Part shown: positions 58,270-64,000 of the stretch, in pieces
Layout of the letters: each line of letters opens with the position of its first letter
How positions within the stretch are numbered: the first letter of the stretch is position 1
Assembly (NCBI GenBank): GCA_025362135.1
Contig: JANYHZ010000020.1
Span: forward strand, 38,013-102,012
Length of the DNA stretch: 64,000 nt
DNA from: Betaproteobacteria bacterium
GTDB lineage: Bacteria; Pseudomonadota; Gammaproteobacteria; Burkholderiales; Usitatibacteraceae
Direction of reading: 5' to 3'
Made by a program: the position numbers and the translations under genes
Notes under the pieces: model-generated
Databases searched by the model: none
What the model saw: only the letters and a program-made list of their open reading frames with translations
What the model was told of the DNA's origin: nothing

Positions 58270-61071
58270 CTAATTGATATCGAGGAACTGCGCCTCGAAC
58301 TCGGCCGGTGGCAGCGGCTTGGAGAAAAAGTATCCCTGATACTCATCGCATTCCAGATCGCGCAGCACGCGATACTGATCCTCGGTCTCAACACCTTCTG
58401 CAATCACGTTGAGCTTCAGACTATGCGTCATCGCAACAATGGCGCGAACGATCGCTTCATCGTTCGGATCGGTGCCGATATCGCGGACGAAGGAAGAATC
58501 CACTTTGATCGAATCCACAGGCAGTTGTTTCAGATAGGATAAAGACGAATAGCCGGTACCGAAGTCGTCGATCGAGAGGCCCAACCCCATGTCACCAAGC
58601 TGTTTCAACAACACTGCGGTGTCGTCAATTCGCTTTAGTAGCATGCTTTCAGTCAGCTCCAGCTCGACCGTGCGCAGGTCAAGCGTCGCCGCCTTCGCCA
58701 TCTGCTCCAGCGCGCGCACCAAACGATTGCCATCAAACATTTGCCTCACTGACATGTTCACTGCTAGCCGAATATCGCGACCGCTTTTCTTCTGCCACTG
58801 CGCCACTTGCAGAAATGCGTGTTCGATCACCCATTCCCCCATTGGCACGATGAGCCCCGAGTCTTCGGCGACGGCGATGAATTTGTCCGGTGCCAGCAGG
58901 CCGTGGCGCGGATGTTGCCAGCGCAACAGTGCCTCCACACCGGTGACCTGCCCTGTCTTGAACGATACCCGGGGCTGGTAATGCAACACCAATTCGTCCC
59001 GACGCAACGCCAGCCGCAGATAGTTTTCGATCGACAATCGTTCCTGCGCCTTGGCGTTTAGCTCGTGGGAGAAGAACTGGTAGTTGTTTCTACCCTTGGC
59101 TTTGGCATCGTACATGGCCACATCGGCATGCTTCATCAATGTTTTCGGATCCGGTCCGTCGGTGGGATAAATACCGATGCCGATGGAACACGAGGTGGTG
59201 AGGTGATGGGTATTGATCATGATCGGTGAGGCCAGCGCTGCAATCATTTTTTCCGCCACCTGCTGCGCTCCCTCATGTACGTCGTGATTTTCACTGCCGG
59301 GCAGATTTTCCAGAATCACCGCAAATTCATCGCCGCCCAGACGCGCCACGGTATCGCTGGCGCGCACGCAGGCGGATAATCTTGCAGCGACGCGTTTGAG
59401 CAGTTCGTCGCCAACATCGTGGCCGAGCGAATCGTTGATGGTTTTAAAGCGGTCAAGATCGATAAACATAAACGCCAGGCCAGTGCGTTTTCGCGCGGCA
59501 TTGGCGACGCCCTGCTCAAGCCGGTCATTGACCAGCATCCGATTGGGCAAACCCGTCAGTGGGTCGCGCGTGGCCAGGAATTCGACGCGTTCTTCGGCGC
59601 GTTTGCGTTTGGCGATGTTGGCCGTGGTGCCGGTCATGCGCAGCGCACGTCCATTGGCGTCGCGTTCGGTGACCTTGCCTTTAGAGTGCAACCACACCCA
59701 CTCCTCGGTCTCGCCCGGCGCACGATACTCACATTGGAAATCTTCGTTTGTTCCCTTCACAGCGGCGATCAGCCCCGCCTGGAAGCGTTCCCGGTCGTCA
59801 GGATGGTTCCATGCCAGAACTTCTTCGCTGTGATAAACGATGTCATCACGGTCAACCGGTCGCCTATCGAGCAAGGCCCGCCAGTTTTCACTGAAAACGA
59901 CTTGATTGTTGGCGAGATCCCAATCCCAGATCGCAAGGCCCGAGCCGACAAGGGCCAAGTCGAGCCGCTCTTTGGCAATGGATACTTCGCGCGCCGCAAG
60001 CTTTCGCTCGGTAATATCGCGACCGACCCCAATACAATATCGCCGCCCTTCAATATCGAGTGCCCGCGCGTAAAACGAAGATGGAAATGTTGCGCCGCCA
60101 TTGCGCTGCATTTCGGCTTCAATCGCGATTTCTTCGCCGTGTTCAAAAATACGACGAATCGCATCTGCCACGAGCGCGCGATCCGCTTCGCCGATGAAAT
60201 CAAGCGCGTGCATTTGTGCCAGGTCGTCGGGCGAGTGACCGGTGTTGGCGGCAAATCGCTCGTTCCATCGCACTAAGCCGCCGTTTTGTCCAAACATGAA
60301 AAAAGCCCCCGGCAGGCTCTCAATGGCGGCGTCGGAGAAGTCTTTTTCGTAGCGGACTCTTGCCTCTGTCGCTTTGCGTGTGGCTATTTCGTCTTCGAGC
60401 AATTGTTCTAGCTTGGTAAATTCCAGCATGAGCAGCGCCAACCGCTGCTCCGCAGGCGCTACGGCTCCCGCACCTGCTGGCCACGACGGGTGCACAGTAC
60501 GCCGCTCACGACGCGCTTCATGGCGTGCCTCCAGTCGCGCGCGTGCAAGCTCCGCCAGATTTTTTAGAGCCTCTAGTTCGCGCGCGACCACTTCCCGCGA
60601 AACGGTATCAAATACCGATAAAACACCGAGTAACTCCCCATCACCCGAGAAAATGCCGCTCCCTGCATAAAAACAAATATGCGGCGATCCCGCGACGAGA
60701 GGATGATCGCGAAACCGTTTGTCCGCCAACGCGTCGGGAATGACAAATACGATGGGACGGTGCGGCGTATCCGTAAACGCCGGCAGATAAAAACAATGCT
60801 CTTGCACGAGAGATGTAAACGGCAGCCCGGTATGCGCCTTGAACCATTCCCGCGCAATAGGCTCGGACACACCGCCATTTTTGCTCGGGGTGGCACCGTC
60901 AACAGCGGTTTTTGCACGCTCAAAGAAGGAAATTGCCGCCATCCTCGTGCCAAATGCCGCGCCCGCCCGACGTGCCAGATCGTCAAACGCAGGCTCAGGC
61001 GGCGTATCGAGAATGTCGTAACGAGCCAGACCACTGTCGTTAGAACTCATCAGGTAATCGGGAGCGTTCAT
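58270..61071 (-). CDS. GAF-PAS-PAS-GGDEF-EAL cyclic-di-GMP protein
   Basis: 933 residues from ATG 61071 (MNAPDYLMSSNDSGLARYDI; ATG 61050 is also possible). A GAF domain (about 20-170) and a coiled coil lead to two PAS domains (from about 245, with ESLPGAFFMFGQNGGLVRWN). The GGDEF domain has RLGGDEFAVILENL. The EAL domain has GVEALLRWQHPRHGLLAPDK and DDFGTGYSSLSYLKQLPVD. Both catalytic signatures are intact, so it may both make and break cyclic-di-GMP. Such proteins control attachment and motility. Confidence 0.93.
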   Translation of the reverse strand: MNAPDYLMSSNDSGLARYDILDTPPEPAFDDLARRAGAAFGTRMAAISFFERAKTAVDGATPSKNGGVSEPIAREWFKAHTGLPFTSLVQEHCFYLPAFTDTPHRPIVFVIPDALADKRFRDHPLVAGSPHICFYAGSGIFSGDGELLGVLSVFDTVSREVVARELEALKNLAELARARLEARHEARRERRTVHPSWPAGAGAVAPAEQRLALLMLEFTKLEQLLEDEIATRKATEARVRYEKDFSDAAIESLPGAFFMFGQNGGLVRWNERFAANTGHSPDDLAQMHALDFIGEADRALVADAIRRIFEHGEEIAIEAEMQRNGGATFPSSFYARALDIEGRRYCIGVGRDITERKLAAREVSIAKERLDLALVGSGLAIWDWDLANNQVVFSENWRALLDRRPVDRDDIVYHSEEVLAWNHPDDRERFQAGLIAAVKGTNEDFQCEYRAPGETEEWVWLHSKGKVTERDANGRALRMTGTTANIAKRKRAEERVEFLATRDPLTGLPNRMLVNDRLEQGVANAARKRTGLAFMFIDLDRFKTINDSLGHDVGDELLKRVAARLSACVRASDTVARLGGDEFAVILENLPGSENHDVHEGAQQVAEKMIAALASPIMINTHHLTTSCSIGIGIYPTDGPDPKTLMKHADVAMYDAKAKGRNNYQFFSHELNAKAQERLSIENYLRLALRRDELVLHYQPRVSFKTGQVTGVEALLRWQHPRHGLLAPDKFIAVAEDSGLIVPMGEWVIEHAFLQVAQWQKKSGRDIRLAVNMSVRQMFDGNRLVRALEQMAKAATLDLRTVELELTESMLLKRIDDTAVLLKQLGDMGLGLSIDDFGTGYSSLSYLKQLPVDSIKVDSSFVRDIGTDPNDEAIVRAIVAMTHSLKLNVIAEGVETEDQYRVLRDLECDEYQGYFFSKPLPPAEFEAQFLDIN

Positions 61072-61147
61072 CTGGAAAACGTTGCTTGTCGTGATTGCTG
61101 ATGCCCAGCCAGGCAAGCGGGCAAATCGGCAAATTGTAGCGTGAGCC

Positions 61148-61912
61148 TTAGCGAATGTCGGCAACTACCGGCGCGTGATCTGACGGACGGTCCAGTTTGC
61201 GGGGTTCAACGTCGATTGTGCTGGCAGCACAGCGTGCGGCAAGGCTCGTGGTCAGCAGAATATGGTCAATTCGCATCCCAAGACCGCGCTTGAACCCGTT
61301 CATCCGGTAATCCCACCAACTAAAGCTTTTTTCGGGTTGATCGAACAGCCGAAAACTGTCACTAAGCCCCAGACCGACGAGCGCACGAAAGGCGTCGCGC
61401 TCCGGGACCGAGCAAAGCACCTGACCTTCCCAGGCCTTGGGGTCGTACACATCGCGGTCATCCGGGGCAATGTTGTAGTCACCCAGCAGCGCGACATCGC
61501 CGTACGCAGAAATTGCGTCACGCATATAAGTTTGCAATGCGGCAAGCCACTGCAACTTGTATTGGTATTTTTCAGACTCCACTGTCTGCCCGTTTGGGAT
61601 GTACGCACAAACCAGGCGTACACCGTTGACGGTGGCTGCAATCACGCGTTTTTGGTGATCCTCATAGCCAACAATATCCTTGTGTACATCTTCCGGCCTG
61701 GCGCGAGAAATGATAGCCACACCGTTGTATGTTTTTTGACCGTTAAAAACGGCCTGGTAACCAATCTCGTCAAAAGCGGCGGTCGGAAATTTCACGTCCT
61801 CCATTTTTAACTCTTGCAGGCACAAGGCGTCCGGCTGGTGGGTCTTGAGCCACTCGATCACGTGCGGCAGTCGCACGTTGAGCGAATTGACGTTCCAGGC
61901 CGCGAGCTTCAA
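61148..61912 (-). CDS. xthA: Exonuclease III
   Basis: 254 residues of the AP-endonuclease family. N-terminus MKLAAWNVNSLNVRLPHVIE, catalytic Glu in ALCLQELKMED, VALLGDYNIAPDDRDVYDPK, and the final SDHAPVVADI. It cuts at abasic sites and degrades DNA 3'-5' during base-excision repair. Asp-His near the C-terminus (PSDHAP) and Asn/Asp in GDYNIAP are present. It starts 12 bp after the upstream gene's stop. Confidence 0.95.
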   Translation of the reverse strand: MKLAAWNVNSLNVRLPHVIEWLKTHQPDALCLQELKMEDVKFPTAAFDEIGYQAVFNGQKTYNGVAIISRARPEDVHKDIVGYEDHQKRVIAATVNGVRLVCAYIPNGQTVESEKYQYKLQWLAALQTYMRDAISAYGDVALLGDYNIAPDDRDVYDPKAWEGQVLCSVPERDAFRALVGLGLSDSFRLFDQPEKSFSWWDYRMNGFKRGLGMRIDHILLTTSLAARCAASTIDVEPRKLDRPSDHAPVVADIR

Positions 61913-61924
61913 GTGGTCGCCGAC

Positions 61925-62539
61925 TTATTTGGCCGGTGCAGTTGGCGCGGGCGACGCCGTCTTCGGGCCAGCCTTCGCCGCGCCCTGCCGCAAATTTGGA
62001 TTATTGCGCGGGTAACCCGCGGCGTTGAGCGCAGCATTCCAGCCTTCTTCTTCATAGCCGGAAAGGCTGTTCGTTCCGATCACGATGGTGGGCACTTGTA
62101 GTGCGCCAACCTTCTCCTTCAATATGGCTGCTGCTGCTTCGTCGGACTCGGGATTTTTTTCGGTGAACGGAATGCCGCGCCTGGCCAGTAACGCCTTAGC
62201 GCTCGAACATGCCTCGCCGCAACTATTGGCATAGAGCGTGACCGGATTGTTTTTCATTGCCGTCGCGACGCCAAACGGAATGTCTTCTTGCTCGATCACG
62301 CTATCGCGCAGTCTCTTTGTCTGGACGTTCTTGGCCTCCGCAGGCGGTGGCAGCATGTCGCCGTAATGCACCTTGCCGTCTTTGTCGACCCAGCGAAAAA
62401 CTTCCTGGGCATAGGTGGCTGTCGCGAGTAGTGCGAAGCAGGATAGAGTCAGGAATAAGAGGCCGGGTCCGATTATCCGCCGGGGTGCAATGCTGCCCGC
62501 ACTGCTGGCTGTGACGGGCATTTCCAGAACGATTTCCAT
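61925..62539 (-). CDS. DUF4124 + glutaredoxin-like membrane/exported protein
   Basis: 204 residues from ATG 62539, which has GGAGG at the right spacing; the open frame to 62587 is not needed. A hydrophobic segment (GPGLLFLTLSCFALLATATY) follows a basic leader. Next comes a DUF4124 segment (EVFRWVDKDGKVHYGDMLPP), then a thioredoxin-fold domain beginning VTLYANSCGEACSSAKALLA. The redox pair is spaced C-x3-C instead of C-x2-C. The tail is Ala/Pro/Lys-rich. It is probably a periplasmic thiol protein; role unknown. Confidence 0.8.
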   Translation of the reverse strand: MEIVLEMPVTASSAGSIAPRRIIGPGLLFLTLSCFALLATATYAQEVFRWVDKDGKVHYGDMLPPPAEAKNVQTKRLRDSVIEQEDIPFGVATAMKNNPVTLYANSCGEACSSAKALLARRGIPFTEKNPESDEAAAAILKEKVGALQVPTIVIGTNSLSGYEEEGWNAALNAAGYPRNNPNLRQGAAKAGPKTASPAPTAPAK

Positions 62540-62583
62540 TGAATTTCCTCCATCATCCGGTATGCCGGCGGCGGCTTGTAGTT

Positions 62584-64000
62584 TCATGCTGCCAGCTTCA
62601 TCCCATTATGCCGCAACAGCGCCTCCATCTCTGGTGTGCGTCCACGAAATGCGGTGAACGATGCCAAGGCGGTGCGGCTACCGCCGCGACCGAGTACCTC
62701 GCGTCGAAAGCGTGCCCCGGTTTCAGGATTAAGAACGCCGGTTTCTTCAAAGGCGGCAAAAGCGTCGGCGGACAGTACCTCCGCCCATTTGTAGCTGTAG
62801 TAGCCTGCCGCGTAGCCACCGCCAAAAATATGGCCAAAGGCGTACGTCGAACGATTAAAGGGTGGATATTTCACCACCGCCACCTGCTCGCGAACGCTTT
62901 CGATAACGGCCTGCATTTTGTCTTTTTTCGCATCGAAGCTTGCGTGCAGGCGCATGTCGAGCAAGCTGAATTCCAACTGACGCACGAACTGCATTCCGGC
63001 CTGAAAATTCTTGGCAGCAATCATCTTGTCGAATAGCGCTCTGGGCAGGGTGGCACCGGTATCGACGTGCTGCGTCATGTGCATCAGCACCTCCCATTCC
63101 CAGCAAAAATTTTCCATAAACTGACTCGGCAATTCCACCGCGTCCCACTCCACGCCGTTGATGCCCGAGACCGACAGCTCATCGACTTCGGTCAGCAATT
63201 GATGCAAACCGTGGCCGAATTCATGGAACAGGGTGATGACATCATCAAACGTGAAGAGCGCAGGTTTGTCGCCCACAGGCGCGGCAAAATTACACGTGAG
63301 AAAAGCCACCGGACGCTGCACGCCATCGACGCCATCATGCTTACGGCGGCGATTGATGGCATCGTCCATCCACGCGCCGCCACGTTTGGCGTCGCGGGCG
63401 TAAAAGTCGAGATAAAACTGTCCAACCAAAGCGCCCGCCGGATCGACGAGATCGAAGAAACGCACATCCTTGTGCCAGCTCTGGGCCAATGCCGCTTTCA
63501 CTTTCAATCCGTAGAGTGTTTCAATGACCCGAAACAACCCGGCAAGCACTTTTCCCTCGGGGAAGTACTGCTTTACTTCGTTGTCCGAAAATGCGTAACG
63601 CTGCTCGCGCAATTTTTCCGAAATATAGGCCACATCCCAAGCCTCTACCTCGCTCATGTTCAGCGACACCCGTGCGTAGTCGAGGAGCTCCTGCCAATCC
63701 CGCTTGGCAAACGGCCTGGTTTTTTTGACCATATCTTCGATGAAGGCGATGACTTCATCCGGTGTGTTGGCCATCTTGGTGGCGAGTGAAACCTCCGCGT
63801 AATTTCTGCAACCCAAAAGCGAAGCCGTCTCGGCACGCAGTTGCAGGATCTTTGCAATTACATCGCCGTTATTCCATTCCCGCTTGGCACCGAGGTCAGA
63901 TGCGCGCGTAACGTAAGCGCGGTAGAGGCGCTCGCGCAGCGGGCGAAAATCGGCGTATTGCATCACCGGTCCATAGCAGGGCTGGTGCAACGTAATCTTC
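62584..64000 (-). CDS. prlC: Oligopeptidase A (M3 family), 5' truncated
   Basis: About 470 residues visible; the frame continues past the right edge with KITLHQPCYGPVMQYADFRP, so the N-terminal third of a protein of about 680 residues is missing. The zinc motif is TLFHEFGHGLHQLLTE, with the downstream Glu in EWDAVELPSQFMENFCWEWE. The C-terminal part YAFGHIFGGGYAAGYYSYKW and AFRGRTPEMEALLRHNGM is intact. It degrades short peptides and lipoprotein signal peptides in the cytoplasm. It is 44 bp upstream of the DUF4124 gene. Confidence 0.93.
   Translation of the reverse strand, partial: KITLHQPCYGPVMQYADFRPLRERLYRAYVTRASDLGAKREWNNGDVIAKILQLRAETASLLGCRNYAEVSLATKMANTPDEVIAFIEDMVKKTRPFAKRDWQELLDYARVSLNMSEVEAWDVAYISEKLREQRYAFSDNEVKQYFPEGKVLAGLFRVIETLYGLKVKAALAQSWHKDVRFFDLVDPAGALVGQFYLDFYARDAKRGGAWMDDAINRRRKHDGVDGVQRPVAFLTCNFAAPVGDKPALFTFDDVITLFHEFGHGLHQLLTEVDELSVSGINGVEWDAVELPSQFMENFCWEWEVLMHMTQHVDTGATLPRALFDKMIAAKNFQAGMQFVRQLEFSLLDMRLHASFDAKKDKMQAVIESVREQVAVVKYPPFNRSTYAFGHIFGGGYAAGYYSYKWAEVLSADAFAAFEETGVLNPETGARFRREVLGRGGSRTALASFTAFRGRTPEMEALLRHNGMKLAA

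Noticed and set aside
1-64000. Prophage, integrative element or tRNA/rRNA genes
   Set aside because: I saw no phage structural genes, integrase, tRNA cloverleaf or rRNA sequence; the accessory zone 46.5-54 kb lacks mobility genes.

Overview
The window looks like a chromosomal segment of a betaproteobacterium (Burkholderiales/Nitrosomonadales type; genus not determined). The evidence is gene order and family content: ubiJ next to a Tim44-domain gene and ubiE; a mannose-type EIIA with ptsH and ptsI; a CPA2 antiporter next to kdsD-kdsC-hemJ; leuS-lptE...holA-proA-nadD-rsfS-rlmH-maf-rng; and thrB-DUF2782 next to polA. These are typical betaproteobacterial arrangements. Coding is dense on both strands. 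I see no rRNA, tRNA, CRISPR array, prophage or intact insertion sequence.

Layout. 1-3.8 kb (minus): end of a membrane protein, ubiquinone genes (ubiJ, ubiE), a Tim44-like protein, a DUF971 protein. 3.9-6.1 kb: Pho box, phoB, phoR. 6.1-8.6 kb: EIIA-ptsH-ptsI with a 64-bp palindrome between the last two. 8.7-12.7 kb: a conserved hypothetical, a DUF1439 lipoprotein, an orphan membrane histidine kinase, a 34-residue membrane peptide, a pilin-like protein. 12.9-18.2 kb: CPA2 cation/proton antiporter, Kdo precursor genes kdsD-kdsC, hemJ, rlmL. 18.2-21.5 kb: an AraC-type regulator with three 21-bp-phased iterons facing a 38-residue membrane peptide, then pilU and pilT. 21.7-25.9 kb: yggS-proC-yggT-dynamin-like GTPase. 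26-36.7 kb (minus): a long housekeeping run from leuS to rng, interrupted by about 1.1 kb between lptE and holA. 36.8-46.3 kb: uvrD, an orphan branched-chain-type binding protein, a BPSS1780-family membrane protein, thrB, a LOG-family protein, polA. 46.5-54 kb: accessory zone with a BrnT/BrnA toxin-antitoxin pair, an amidohydrolase, small exported or membrane proteins and regulators. 54.2-64 kb: LysR regulator, a YbhG/F/S-type ABC exporter, a GGDEF/EAL protein, xthA, a DUF4124/glutaredoxin-like protein and the 3' part of prlC.

The most interesting feature is in the accessory zone: three paralogous small exported proteins (47605-47835, 49781-50011, 51426-51704, all minus). Each has a short N-terminal export/anchor segment and two copies of a TonB-box-like motif (DTIVVTASR and variants), but no beta-barrel. 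All three are preceded by the same promoter architecture: a conserved box, TTGAG-type -35, exactly 17 bp, then TA(A/C)AGT. Two copies also share downstream terminator and flanking sequence and bracket the amidohydrolase gene. I do not recognise this as a described system.

Second is a dispersed 64-bp palindromic element (19-bp arm, 26-nt loop, 19-bp arm) present five times between genes. One copy separates ptsH from ptsI and leaves ptsI without a visible ribosome-binding site. A different GC-rich palindrome is inserted in frame inside polA. All functional assignments come from reading motifs and context; no database search was run.
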